A program made the position numbers and the translations under genes. Of a stretch of DNA of 64,000 nt, positions 20,101 through 32,372 are shown piece by piece; positions within the stretch are counted from its first letter, which is position 1, and each line of letters starts with the position of its first letter. The DNA lies in assembly GCF_016906535.1 (NCBI RefSeq), contig NC_057385.1, positions 310,001-374,000 of the forward strand. The letters run 5' to 3'. The notes below the pieces were generated by a model. It worked only from the letters and a program-made list of their open reading frames with translations. It had not been told where the DNA came from and did not search any database. The DNA comes from Rhizoctonia solani (taxonomy: Eukaryota > Basidiomycota > Agaricomycetes > Cantharellales > Ceratobasidiaceae).

Positions 20101-22443
20101 ATCGCATATTGCATTAACATCGCTTTACGTCTTCAAATAGACTCAAGTCAAAGGCTGGGCCGAAGTCGTACCTTGGATCAAAGACCTGCATCGTTTCATC
20201 CTCTCGTTTACGACGCCATATCAACCAGCACCCCGCATATATATATATCTGCCTTGGCCTTTGCTCCTTGCGGGTCATCAACAGCCCAAAGGATGCGACA
20301 CTACTTCCCAAACACCATCTCACTAGCTCAACCACCAAACTCACCATGGCATCCGTGCGTAAAGACAAACTTCTATGATCAAGCAGTCCAATCGCTTTCC
20401 ATCTTGCCTAACGGAAAGATGGTTATTACCGGGCGCCTCGATGGTTCAGTACGCCTACAGAATGCACAAACGGGGTCTCATATCAGCGGTCTGCTCATTG
20501 GCCATACAAACCCTGTGACATGCATCACGTTTTCTGGCAACGGCAAGCTTGCTGCGTCCAGCTCTTATGACACCACAATAAGGTTATGGGACGTATCATT
20601 GAAAGCCGAGATTGCCAGCCATGTTCTTGCTGGTCACTCTGGCCCCGTCAACTCGGTCACCTTCCATCCCGGTGCCGCTCTACTTGCATCTGGCTTGTCT
20701 GACAGAACCATTCAATTTTGGAATACCAAGTCCATGTCTCCAATAGGCCTGCCATATACCAAGCATTCGGGCAGCGTGACCTCTGTCATGTTCTCTCTTG
20801 ATGGCGCAAAGCTAGTATCAGGCTCGTCGGACAGGACAATACGAGTCTGGTCCGTGGACATTGTCGATCAAAAGCTGTGTGTAAACCCGCTAGTAATCAC
20901 CGGACACTCGGACTCGATCACGTGCGTTGCGGTATCTCCCGACGGGACAAAGGTCCTGTCGGGCTCGATCGACAAGACTGTGCGAATGTGGGATGCCGGA
21001 ACAGGCAAGGAAACAAGTTGTAAACCGCAGACTAACCATCACATGAGTATAACCTGTGTCCGTTTCTCGCCATGCGGCAAACTTGTTGCGTCTAGCTCCT
21101 TGGACGGTGGGATCCAGCTATATAGCACCAAGACAATGAGCCCAGCGGCTTCCATGTTTCACCATACAAACTCTGTCAACTCTATCGAATTCTTACCGAA
21201 TGGACTATATGTGATGTCTGGGTCGAGCGATATGACAACGCGGATGTGGGAGATCGATAGACTGCCAAGAAACTCAAGCTGTCATAGAGACATGGCCGTG
21301 GGTTCGCTAGTTGGTCACACCTCACCCATTTATTGTATTGCTATCTCCAGCGATGGCACTCGCATCATATCTGGTGATAGCTCGTCCGGAAGCAACATAC
21401 GAATGTGGGACGCCCAGACTGGTGACTTGGTTGGCAGTCCACTCACGGGACATTCTACTAGTGTGTATGGAGTTGCAATCTCGCCTGACAACACCCATAT
21501 CCTATCTGGATCCTTCGACCGTACACTCAAGCTATGGAACACTGCGACACAGACAGCTACCCATTCCTATCAGCACACCTCTCCAATATGGTGTGTAGCA
21601 TTCTCTCCCGATGGCACTCTCATTGCATTTGGCTGCAATGGTGGAGATGTATATGTATTTGAAGCGGCCGGGTGGAAGGTCCCTGGTACCGCGCTGCGGC
21701 ATCCCAGTATCTATGCGTTCTCGGTTGCGTTCTCGCCTGACGGAGCTACTCTTGCATCCGCGTACAACGATGGTACCATAGCTCTGTGGAACGTTGCAAC
21801 ACGTAGTCGTTCCAACATCCGGCTATCTGGCCATACAGACTGGGTACGGTCAGTTGCATTCTCACCATGTGGCACTCAGCTGGCTTCTGGCTCTAATGAT
21901 CAGACGGTGCGACTGTGGAATGTCAAAACAGGCGACATGATACAAGAGCTCAAGGGGCATACTCAGTGGGTAATGAGTGTTGCCTTCTCCTACAATGGAC
22001 TTTACATAGCATCAGGCTCTCATGACAACACCGTACGGGTATGGAATGCGAAGAGTGGGGAGCTGATTGGCCAGCCATTCGCCGAGCATTCAAATCGGGT
22101 GAACGCTGTGGCCTTCTCGCCCAACGACAACTACCTAATCTCTGGTTCAGACGACAAGACAATTACCGTGCGAAGAATAAGCGCACCTCCGGGAACCTTC
22201 TGTTGGCCCTTGAATCCATACAACCTGTCGCCTCATTCTCACTACCCCGGATGGACTAGCAACTACGAATACCTTTCCTTTTGGCTTCCCCCTCATTACC
22301 AACAGCCTGGTCAGTTTCTGAGCTCTAGCGCAGAAAATCCGTGCCCTCAGACATTGTTGGACTACTCAAAGTTTGTGCAAGGAGATGCATGGATAGATGT
22401 TGCTTCTGAATCAATAAGGCGATCCATGCATAGTTTGTCATGA
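17159..22443 (+). pseudogene. Second C2-like/NACHT/WD40 copy, disrupted
   Basis: Tandem paralogue of the first NLR-like gene with matching exon order: 17159-17231, 17276-17417, 17465-17589, 17645-17697, 17750-17881, 17943-17999, 18064-18277, 18332-20091, 20141-22443. The C2-like start, NACHT (GQVGMGKT at about 18739) and about 14 WD40 repeats are recognisable. Two lesions separate NACHT from WD40. TGA at 19882-19884 stands where the paralogue has CGA. One T is missing near 20207 compared with the paralogue, shifting the frame after the last intron. Retaining that 49-nt intron (20092-20140) would bring the WD40 part back in frame but would not remove the TGA. The intron at 12410-12461 of the first copy has no clear counterpart here. 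The base loss could be an assembly error; the TGA is harder to explain that way. The NACHT part alone could still be made. Confidence 0.75.
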
Positions 22444-25400
22444 ATACATAAATGCTTTAAGGTTAGCCCCAAGCTTGTACCAACATTATAATCACCCTGA
22501 CCTTCTGTAATTGTGACATAAGGCACTCTTAACCACTAAGTCAGTTGGACACACACCTCTATTCTACGTATCTGTACTTCCTTCTGCGATGAAACATAGC
22601 GACACAGTTTGTAACTCTTGTCTACGTTGCCGTGAGCCGTGGTCCACCACTTAGTCAACGCACTATACCTGTTGTGTGTATTCCGTGCTTATTCTACCTG
22701 TATTATACAGGACCCGAGGATATCTTCCGAATTCAAAAGTTTCACCTCCACTCGTGCACTAAATTTTTCCTTCCTGCCTACAAATAGACCCCCTCCTTAC
22801 GCCAACCGTTCTCTCACTTACAACAATATCAAGAGTCAGTTCTCCACTTTTAAATGTTTGATGCTCAAGCATATGAATCTTAGCAATTTATACAGAACAT
22901 ATCATCTCGTGGGCATATTGTATTTGCGCTCCAGATTATTCAATGGATTCTTCAGGGCTAAGAATTATACTAGATATAGGAGTCGCGTACATGCGAAGTC
23001 CTTGACGAAAATCTTGTTCAAATTATGACATTCATCTATATGTATGCAAACAATTATATGAGGAAAATAACCCACTCAAACCTTTCAGCTGCTTTGTTCG
23101 AGCATCAAGTCCAATACCTAAACCCAGAGCTTCGCAACGTCTGGGTATCAGTCCTTCAAGCGACCAAGCCTTCCACACGCCATGAGTCAGACTAAGCGAT
23201 TTGTGTTGACTGTGCCACATGACACTAGTCCTCCTGCCCAAGAAATGGAGACTTTTCAAACTTATGCATCAAACTTATCAAATGTTATAACTACATTTGA
23301 GAGATCCGCTCATTCGAAATACGCACTGCGCGACTACCACCCCGCCAATAGTTTTCCGAACAGTCTAAAGCTGTCTTAAGAGCGTAAAGCATTTGGAAAG
23401 TGCAACCCTTGTGAGGGTTTGGGTCATTACTATAGACTAGGCATACTGTGTGTAAAGCCTCTATAAATCGTAATCTCGAGATTTCAACACAGAATCCAGG
23501 AAACCACACTCTCTTGCGTACTAGTACACTACGGTAAATGACTTAAAGTTATCTTTTCCCAGAAACCTAGAACCTTTCCATTTATGCTCCTTGCTGTGAA
23601 TGCTTTGCACAAAAGAGGTCCACCGTATGGTAATATCTGGTCCCACGATCCCCATACCGATACCGAAGGCTGCAGTGGACAACAAAACCGCCTAATACTT
23701 AGTGATGCCATCACGCAGAGGAACTTCAGCACCGTGAACATATGCGCCATCGTATTCGTCTTCGATTTCGCCCCAGAGTGGGTGAACGCTGTCCGTCATC
23801 GGGGTCTATGTAAGGTTTGATCGAAACGATGGTGTGTGGGATCGTCGCCTTTGTTCTGAAAGTCACGTGGTGTGTGAACTGTAATTATTTTGAAAGAGTG
23901 GCTGTCGCCTTTCCTCAATCGCGCCAATCCTACCTATATGCCAGGCTTTGCACCTTCTGGCTTATGGTCTCAATGGAATAAGAGCTAGGTGGGGATATTG
24001 AATGCGACGTTGATTCCACAACATACACATACGCACTACTTCCTGAGTCTTTCTCCGTTCTTTGCTCGCACTTTGCCGATCTCTCGATTTTTTTTTTGCT
24101 CGCGCTATCTCTCCTCATCTGACTTCACCTTCACACCAAAGACTTCTTCTCCGCGGCCTAGATACCTCCTCTGTACATACGCAACCGATCGCGACTGACA
24201 GTCTTAAACTTACTGTGTTCCTTTGCCCCTCCCTTCTTTCGTATGGCCTTAGGGCCCAGTCAATCTTGTTATAATGCGCATTTAGTTTGCGTTATTATCA
24301 TTTTGACTTTAACCCAACTTAACCGAGGGCATGGTATTATTGCAAAGGTCCGTATCTGGCGTAGTCCGTATTGGCTATGCACTCTTTGTGTACTTCTCTT
24401 CTGCGAACCACCGCCCAAAAGGGCCTAAGATGCGAGGTATTCTAAAGTACGAAGAAAGGGGGTTTATGATTACTGGTATTGGATGTGTAAAGACACATAC
24501 GAACCTCGAGAAGAGTGCCCCAATCTATATTTCTATGAAGCCTGTATAAGACAAAATGAGCATAACAGACACGTTGGGCTAGAGTCAAGTTTGAAACTTC
24601 ACTGCTCATTTTCTCCTCCCCAGCCAGTAAACTCCATTTCGAAAATTGGCACACTGCGTTGCACTGGACATATATTCCCTTAAGTAAAATTACACATTGT
24701 ACACTTTCGGCATTGTGCTCAACTGGGCTAAGTAAATTTTAAAATTCACTCTAGCCCAAGGTGTCTAATAAAATACTGAAGGGGCATTCGGACCGACTTC
24801 TGGAACATGTATATCATGCTCTATCACATCTCAAACGAGTTACTTCTTCGAGTCTGTGACGTGAACGCTAGGGTGAACAAGAGAGGTCGCTGGTTTATTT
24901 CGGACCAATCGCAGATTCCTCGCTCTGACGTGCAAAACTTTGATACCGCATTTTCAGCCATCCACAAATAATTATTCAAATAGCCTCATATTTGAGCTTC
25001 GCAAGGAAACTTCCATCTTACAGGACGCTCTGTTTAGGTATCCCATTCCACTGAGGAAATATCTTTGAGTAGGATGTGTCACCAACAGTCTCCTAGAAGG
25101 ATACTCGCCCCGAGAACCTCACCCAAACCGCGTGTCATTTGTTATGAACATCAGGGCGAGAGATTGAAAACAAGGGGAGGGCGCATAGGAAGGGAAAGGA
25201 CCAAAATGGTCATGTTTTGATGATATGGTAGCAGAAGTAATCCATGAGTTAAAATCTTGACGTTCATATAGGAGCCACTTGCTTTATTCGGATACGAAGG
25301 TGAATCACATTGCCAGATGCAACGATCAAGGTTCACTCGTGCAAATAGTTCGGAGATGGCTGCCCCCTCATTCTCCAACCCACGTATATAATAAGGGTAA

Positions 25401-26987
25401 ATCCGTAACTACTAGGACAAGTTAGACCCGACCTCGTCTCAAAGGCTCGCCACCCTGCCTGCGGCGCGGTACGTTATATCCAACCGGAAGCTGGTTTTCA
25501 AAATTGTTCTTGGAGGGAGATTCTCATATACGAAGAAACGCATGCAACAGACACGTGTCCCCCTGAAATTCCGTTTGCTTAATGGTGATCTCCTCTCCCG
25601 GGGACTTGATTTGAGGAATTTGTACCCTGGATATATGCTTGGTCTTTTCGAAATTTTATTATGAACGCCGGAGGCCAATCGAATTTCTCTCTTTGAGTCC
25701 ATCAAAACGCCGCCGGGGACCATCTCAGTTCAGGTCAGGGCGCCGGTAAACCAGGACGATTAAAATAGAGGTGGGGAGTAAAAGGTAGTTCACATGACAA
25801 TTCAATAATATATTGACAAGCTATCACGAGATCCGGTTTCCTATAAGGCTAAATCTCTGATTAGGCTTGCTGAATAGCAACGAGGCGAGACGTTTCATCA
25901 ATGCTCTAGTTGATTGATTTCATCATGTATGCTGATGTATTGTCATGCTGCTACAATATCCACGGCACCACATATGCTCAATGACTTCAACTCGTCGCCA
26001 AGTGCGAGAACTCTTCGTGGGCGGAACATCCCTATTCATCCTACCAGGGCGCAAGCGGGCCGAATGTCCCTGAAGCACCGCCCAGCAGAGAGCCCGATTC
26101 TGGCCCGATACCTAGCCCAACTCCCGAAAGGCCACATACACGATTAGTGGCCGAGGACAAGCAGCCAGCTCAGTCTAACAATCCTGTACTTGGAACACAA
26201 TTCGTAAGCCTGGTCATGTGGTTTATTGCCACACAGTTGAGACAGACAAGTATTCCCACAAACGCGAATATCCGACACAAATGAGACGAGACGAAAGACT
26301 CTTTGACATCTGTCCTGTGACACATTTGACAATGCCGACTTTACGCCGGCCTAGACGCGCCACAGGTTGTTACGGCTCGATCGGGATATATGAATTATTT
26401 ATTCCTTTATACAAGTGGATTTATCCAGGGGTCGTAGCTCGTATGTTGTAAATTACAATGGATGAGATGACATCAGACTCACGTGATCGTTGCTGAACCC
26501 CGCGTACCCCGACATCCATCTGCACCTTGTGACACCGTTCTGTACCCCAATAATGCCATAGCACCCCTCCTCGAGCGTACCTTTCTTCTGATCCTCTCGG
26601 CTGACTGGCCAAGGCACACCCGAGTTCTCAGCCACAGATGAATCACGATAAGTAGATTCGAGCACTGCAGGAACTGCGGCAAGGCACCCCAAACCGGCGA
26701 AATACCCCTTCCGAGCGGCGCATATTTCATCCCATCGCATCAGAACGAGTCGTTTATTGCCAGTAAATGCGTGCTTGTACGAAATAATGCGAGAATGGTG
26801 GGTCATCTGACGTGTTGGAGCGTTATCATAGTGACGAAAGCGTGCACAGATGCTATAGATGGGCTATATGTGCTCAGTAATCGCACGTGCTCATGAGGTA
26901 CGGCGTGACGTGCCCAATGACGTCGGATTCGGTGTCCGATGAGGTGCGATGCTGCGATGGGTGCTGATATCGTTCTAGTCGTTGGTG
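22444..26987. other. Gene-poor region, nothing recognised apart from a MITE-like repeat
   Basis: About 4.5 kb in which every frame is short and without family resemblance. The only structure I could support is the inverted repeat at 24567-24766. Low-complexity pyrimidine tracts occur around 24050-24130. Confidence 0.5.
24567..24766. repeat. MITE-like element with ~33-bp terminal inverted repeats
   Basis: 200 bp bounded by AGACACGTTGGGCTAGAGT on the left and, reverse-complemented, AGACACCTTGGGCTAGAGT on the right. The similarity runs about 33 bases inward with roughly six mismatches. The interior is AT-rich and has no reading frame. I see no convincing target duplication, so the superfamily is undecided. 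Confidence 0.6.
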
Positions 26988-26995
26988 TATATAAG
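26988..26995 (+). promoter_or_regulatory. TATA box of the lectin gene
   Basis: TATATAAG lies 53 bases before the ATG at 27048, at a spacing that allows a short leader, and no other gene is near. Confidence 0.5.
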
Positions 26996-27047
26996 GGAGG
27001 TCAAGGGCACCTAACGCACCAGATTGCATCTCCAATACAACTTCAAC

Positions 27048-27745
27048 ATGTCTTTCGGACCCGGAACCTACTATCTCGTTAATGTCAAGACCGCCAGGCA
27101 CGAAGACTTGAATAGTCTCAGCCAAGAGTCGCCAGTGGCCGCACTCGATCTTTCTGGAGGTGACCAACGAACCATCTTAGCTTTCCCTCTCCATCGCGGT
27201 GATAACCAAAAGGTAGTTGGGCTATCCTGGATCTAGGCCATGCATACATACATACTTACATGATAATGGACATACAGTGGAAGTTTATCGATGCCGGCAA
27301 TGGCCTTTACCACATTAGAAACGTCGGGTACGGCAAGTTTATCACTTCCCTGACGATGCCAATGATGGCAAGCAAGTCATCGCTACCGATGGCCCTCGCG
27401 AATGGGAGGTTCGCGTCGGTCACGAAGGTGTAAACCAGAAGGATGAACGCGAGTCTATCCGGTTAGTGTAATAACTGTGACAATGATCGTCGTCTAACAA
27501 TAATATATAGCATCTTCCACCCTGGTACTGACAAGAACATTGATCTCAAGGATCATGGCGACACCACTGCTGGAAACATCGTGAGTACATCCCGCCTCTC
27601 CGGGCTTGCACTATTTAAATATTTTATTAGATCCAACTATGGAGCCAGACTCCTGGCCAAGGCCAGGCATGGTACGCCATCCCGGGTAAGTGATATGCTC
27701 CAGTGATCGAACCTGGGACTGAGATTCTTGTCGGTTCCAGCCTAA
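27048..27745 (+). pseudogene. R-type (ricin B-like) lectin gene, frameshifted
   Basis: Small single-domain beta-trefoil lectin, similar in kind to the agglutinins of Rhizoctonia; such proteins bind galactose-type glycans. Exons 27048-27212, 27278-27461, 27511 to about 27580, 27631 to about 27685, and a terminal 27741-27745 with the stop codon. The QxW hallmark QKW is assembled across intron 1, and a second copy reads QLW in exon 4. Within exon 2 the reading frame changes near 27350: one base is missing after TCCCT compared with the frame that continues through the later exons. As it stands translation would stop at about 27430, near residue 52 of exon 2. The coding quality after the break and the good splice sites suggest either a very recent loss or a sequence error. 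Confidence 0.65.
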
Positions 27746-28694
27746 ACAAATCATCATTAATGTATGGTTTTAACGAATTTAATAAACTGTATCAATTAAC
27801 GTTCTGTCGGACCTTGTGTGCTTACTTGCAAAGTCGATTGAGACATCGGTTGGCCACTGATGGAGCGTTCGATGCCCGCTTATCCAAAAATAATCCCCGG
27901 TAAACTCAATTATCCAATAGTTTTGCTGTGCATACATCGATCTACCACGATCCACGTCCGCTACCCTTGTCTTCATGTTCGCTAAGCCCCTTTGCAAACT
28001 CACTAACCTCGTTCGAAGCACATTTAATTCAACTCCAAGTCCGCCAGACAAAAACTCAGCGAGACAGATGTGATAATCCGACATCCACAAAATGTATATC
28101 ACCAGGCAGGCCAGATGCATAGTCTAACCCCACTGCTCTGGGCGGTTATCCCCACTCTGCCCCTTCACTCACCTAGAGCGCGAGTTGATCCCTCATTTTC
28201 TACGAGCGCCCATCCCCACTCGATAACCCAGCGCGTCCAACGCGTTTATCTCGTCTCAAACTCGCTCCCCCACTCATTCCTTATCTCCAAAAACGCAAAA
28301 AAAAAAAAGACGCGCGCACGTCAGTCCCTTACGCCCCAGATCTGAGTTCTATCCTTCTTTGAAGGGGAACAAGGCCACCTGTTTTCCGCACATATCTCAT
28401 ACTATCAGTGAGTGGCTGGGTTCTAGTCTCTCGTGTTCAGACGAAAAGAAGAGGCATCCCCTCATTTCCAGTTTATTGTATTAGGATTCGAATTCGCGAG
28501 ATCTGCGTACCTGAAGGCGGATACCCAAAGCGGGAACTCGAGGGGGTGACCGCATTCATTCGTTCCATCCGCTAGAGCAAGTGTGAAACCCCATCGACAC
28601 CATCGACTTTTGACGCGTTGCCAACTCACCTATCAGCAGTCCGCGAACGCACCCCCCCTCATCGTCGTCGTCGTCATTGTGACCTCACACATAG
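27746..28694. other. Intergenic stretch, nothing recognised
   Basis: No gene seen. The stretch holds a poly-A run near 28300 and, around 28660-28675, repeated TCG triplets just before a possible acceptor (CACATAG) at 28694. Unidentified first exons of the following gene could lie here. Confidence 0.4.
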
Positions 28695-29189
28695 GACCCG
28701 ATCGACCATGTCCCTCCCGTTTGTGTTCACGCTCTATCCGATGCTTCTGCCCTTGGCGCCGCACATCCCGCTCTTCAGGCTGACTTTCCATTTGGCCTCG
28801 ACACGGGTCCGGGGCGGTACATGTCCACCCAAGTCCAGCGCGCAAGCTCCAACTTGAGTCTGGACACTGTTGCTCCTCGTCGTCGGTCCATCGAGCAACA
28901 ACAGCGGTCGATCAGCTGTCGGACCGGGACTTGCGAATGATCATCATCGTCATCATCATCATTACCATGATGACCCGTCGAGTCCGGTACGTCTCCTCGC
29001 CCGTCCGGAAAGTCTATCGCTTGGCGAAGCGACATTTGGTTCTACAACGCGCACCGTCAGTCCAGTGAGTGATATCCCAAACCCTCGTACGATCGTACTC
29101 ATATTCCCATATTACGTTTTTCATTGTAATACTATCCATAACAGGGCTACAGACCGCCAGTGCATTTCCGTGATGTGCGCGAGTTCTAG
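28695..29189 (+). CDS. 3' part of an unrecognised His-rich protein gene
   Basis: No family recognised. From an acceptor at 28694 a protein-like frame runs with good codon texture (for example LDTGPGRYMSTQVQ). It passes two frame changes near 28913 and 28935, each fitting one missing base. It then reads a His-rich run (CAT repeats at 28938-28975) and SLSLGEATFGSTTRTVSP. A GTGAGT donor at 29065 and an acceptor at 29144 join this to GYRPPVHFRDVREF and TAG (29187-29189). The start is not identified. The call rests on splice signals and composition, so the gene may be mis-assembled or broken. Confidence 0.35.
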
Positions 29190-29823
29190 ACGAAATACGA
29201 ATACGGCAGGTGATAGACGAGGTGCGATCGCAGGGCTGGAGCTGCTTTCGCGTCCAAAAGGAACGGGGGAAACAAATGATTGACGTCCTAGAGACAATTG
29301 TAACGATATTGACATAATACTAGACACATGATAGAATAGACTATTACCTTTTCGCATCCATATTGTCGCGACCGCGCCGCACACATTGCAAGCCAGGCAC
29401 TCGATGGGATTCGAAATCATTTCAATACCAATAAAACCCTGTTGTTACACACAGAAGAAAGAAAAAACAGAAACAAAACAAAAAAGCGCGAAGTAAAATT
29501 GAAAAAGAGGGACGAAAGGCATATAAGCGGGATATTAAAATAAGTACAAGCTAGGTTCAGCGTTGGGTCGTGATGAAATAATAAAATGCACCGAGAGGAC
29601 ATCCTGGACGACGGCTATATATGAGTTATGACAGCAGGCGCAGAGGGGAGAATTGAAAACTTTTGAGGGAGAATGAAATGCAAGAGCGGGTCGAGTTTGG
29701 ATGCATGCAAGAGATGAAAAAGATCATATCGAGTCGAGCCAGCGGCGACGCAAACAAAGCGAGAGCATGTATTGAGAATGTGAAGCATATAGGCGCGCAC
29801 TAGGCGCTGGAGTGGGAGCGAGC
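29190..29823. other. Convergent intergenic stretch
   Basis: Lies between two genes that end towards each other. A-rich and T-rich runs near 29450-29500 fit 3' ends. No other feature seen. Confidence 0.4.
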
Positions 29824-32372
29824 TCAGTTGACTTGGACAGGCGATGGCGAGCGGCGGAGAGACGCGGGAGAGCCGGCCCTCGGCGTCGAGCCCTCGGACG
29901 AGTTGTTGGACAAGGTGCTGGAGACGGCGCGCAGAGTACGAGCAGTGCCTCCGAGTAGCCAGCCAGGTCGTCGCCTCCAGTAAAGAAGCAGAACCTGTCA
30001 TCAGCATCACATAAGCAACCCTGTCTCCACTTTGTACTCGACAACGATCTACTCACCGATCGAGGAATGAACTGTAGTTTGTGGGATCTACCTGGCCTGG
30101 CATGGGCATGCTCAGCGGTTTGCCCAGGTCAGCCTCGACAATGTCCGGAGAAGGCAGAAACTCGGGCGGAGACGATGGAGACTGGGAGGGGGATGAGGCC
30201 GAGGTAACAGAGGGAGTCGAGGCAACACTGCCGCCCAAGACATCGCGATTGACAAAGAGGTCTGTGCCATCCATCCACGAGGCAGGGATCATGTCCTTGG
30301 TGGGTTCATCAGCCGGGGCACCCGAGCAAGTACGTTTGACGCCGGGAGCAGGGAAGGACCAGGCATCAAAGTAGGCAGCGCGGTGGTGGTGACGGCGAGG
30401 GGCAACAGCGACAGGCTCGGCGGGAGACGGGAGATCGAGGCCACCCGATCTGACAAGGGGCTCGACAGGTGCCATCCGCAGGCGAAGCATCCCGTCCTCA
30501 GCATCCCGCGGGCTTTCGCACAACTTGGCCTCGGAAATGTCGCGGCGCACTTCTGTCGACACACTCGGGCGCTTCTCGTGGGTGCGCACATTGCGCTTGG
30601 GCGCCGCGGGATCGGATCCTTGCTTCAACTCGGGCATTCGGAATGCGTCGGCACACGGGCGTTGGCGAGGAGCAGCCCCGAAATCATATCGCGAACCAAG
30701 CTTGGGCGGAGCGGGCTTGACCTCGGCAACAATCGATGCAACAGTCGGCTTCTTGGCCTCGAACCCGCTGAAACTCATCCCACGCACACTGGGGCGCGGG
30801 CGCGACTTGATTTGGAGCTGGGGAATAGAATCGTCGTCGTCTTGCATCGCACGCTCGAGCGACTTGCGCAGATCCGACATTTGGTCGCGCGACCTCGACT
30901 TGGCCGACCAGCCCGAGTTCCATCCATTCGTCGTCGTCGTCGTCACTGCTGGCTCGCGCTCCTTGGTAAACGACACCATGTAGTTCTGCCCATTGTTGCT
31001 GTCCCAAATCTCGCGCCCCGATACGGTATACCTTACGGCAACAAACAACGTCTTCTCCTCGATCCGATGCAATACGTCTCCAAGCTTGATCGTGAACCCA
31101 AAGCGGTCGATGCCATCGCCCACAGTATCGATGTATCGCGCCGACACCTCGCTCGTCGTCTGCCACCAATCAAACGTAAATCTGGCCGCGACCCACTTTT
31201 CGTATGCAAGGTTCCGGACGAGGACACGCCCGACGAGAGAAGATCCGTCCTCGGAGAGCGTCAGCGACTGGACGCGAATGTCGGCTCCTTCGATGGATGC
31301 GTTGGCGGGGACATTGGTATTCTTGACCCTCAATGCCTTGCGCGCGCGTTCGTCGTCACTCGATCCGTATCCGGCGCCGGCGCCGGCATTGCCCCGACCG
31401 TACCATGGAAACTCGTTGCCTTCGCCCTCGCTCGTCTCAGTTGGGCTCCCATCGCGAGAAACGGCGGTCGGCTTCTGCTCGGCAAGGAACAATCGGACGT
31501 GCTCGAGCTGCGCATCGAAATGGACAAACTTGGGTGTCGTCGGTGTCGCTGGGGCCGAGCGCGAGAGGGATTTCTGGGTCGGGAGGCCGCCGGACAAGGT
31601 GTGTGCGTGCTTGAGCGAGGGCTTGACGAGTTCCCCCGACTTTTTGCGCAGCGAGGGTGTCGGGGTCGTTGCGGTCGCTCGGCCTACGGGCTCCTGTTGC
31701 TGTTGCTGCTGGGCACCGGTAATGGCAGCCTTGATTGCGTCCATGCTCAACCTGAGCGCGCCATTCTTGCCCGAGTTGATGGGCAGGTGCTTGGGTGTGG
31801 GCTCGACGGGGGCGAGCACATAGTTCGACACGGTCGCGTTGCTCGCATCGGCCAAGACATCGCTCGAAGGAAACGGAACGGCCTCTTGCTCTCGTCGGAC
31901 CCTCCTCGCACGGGGGTTGAGCGCAAGGCAGGGCAAGGGGGTCGACTGCGAAACGTGCAGCAGCGGGGTAGACGGCGAGGCCAGGGCAGCAAGCATGGTC
32001 GGAGCGGGGGAGCGAGATGGATTCAGCCCAGACCCGATCCCGGCTGAACTTGTACTGGGCTCGTTCTCGTTCTCTGGGGTGGGGGGCACAAACGTAAACC
32101 CAATTCGCACGTTTCCTGCCAGATTAGAGTTGGGTGTGCGTGCGCGGCGTGGTACCCCGGGAAGCGGTGCGCCTGAAGAGGGATGACATAACAAGACACA
32201 TGTTGCGATCAGTTTCTTTTTTTTTCATACTTTTGGGCGAGGGCCCATGGGAGAAGCCGGTGCATGTGGCCGATGATCTACTTACTGGATGAATTGGCTG
32301 CCCGCTCGGTTGGGGAGATGCGTCCGCGGAGAGAGCGAGGGACGCTGTCAGTCCCGGAAGAACGTAGGGCAT
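29824..32372 (-). CDS. CBM21 regulatory subunit of protein phosphatase 1 (Gac1/GIP2 type)
   Basis: Targets type-1 phosphatase to glycogen, and so promotes glycogen synthesis in the known family. Exons 32372-32282, 32172-30057 and 29974-29824 give 785 residues. An RVxF-type docking motif, KFVHF, lies near residue 246. The CBM21 carbohydrate-binding module (about 325-430) contains RFTFDWWQT, DRFGFTIKL and GREIWDSNNGQNY. The rest is Ser/Pro-rich. Two splice choices are open. At exon 1 the consensus GTAAGT donor is out of phase, while GTAGAT four bases on is in phase. At the end, an acceptor at 29975 leads to an open frame ending SPSPVQVN, whereas the stronger acceptor at 29995 gives FCFFTGG, after which a base seems to be missing near 29935. 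Confidence 0.85.

Noticed and set aside
22639..23028. Plus-strand frame of 129 codons
   Set aside because: AT-rich region, no motif, no neighbouring exons or promoter signal.
28480..28560. A TTCGAATTC T-loop-like sequence
   Set aside because: No acceptor, D or anticodon stems can be formed around it, so no tRNA is called.
30383..32047. Plus-strand frame of 554 codons
   Set aside because: Antisense to the PP1 subunit gene; Arg/Gly/Leu-rich composition typical of a GC-rich shadow frame.
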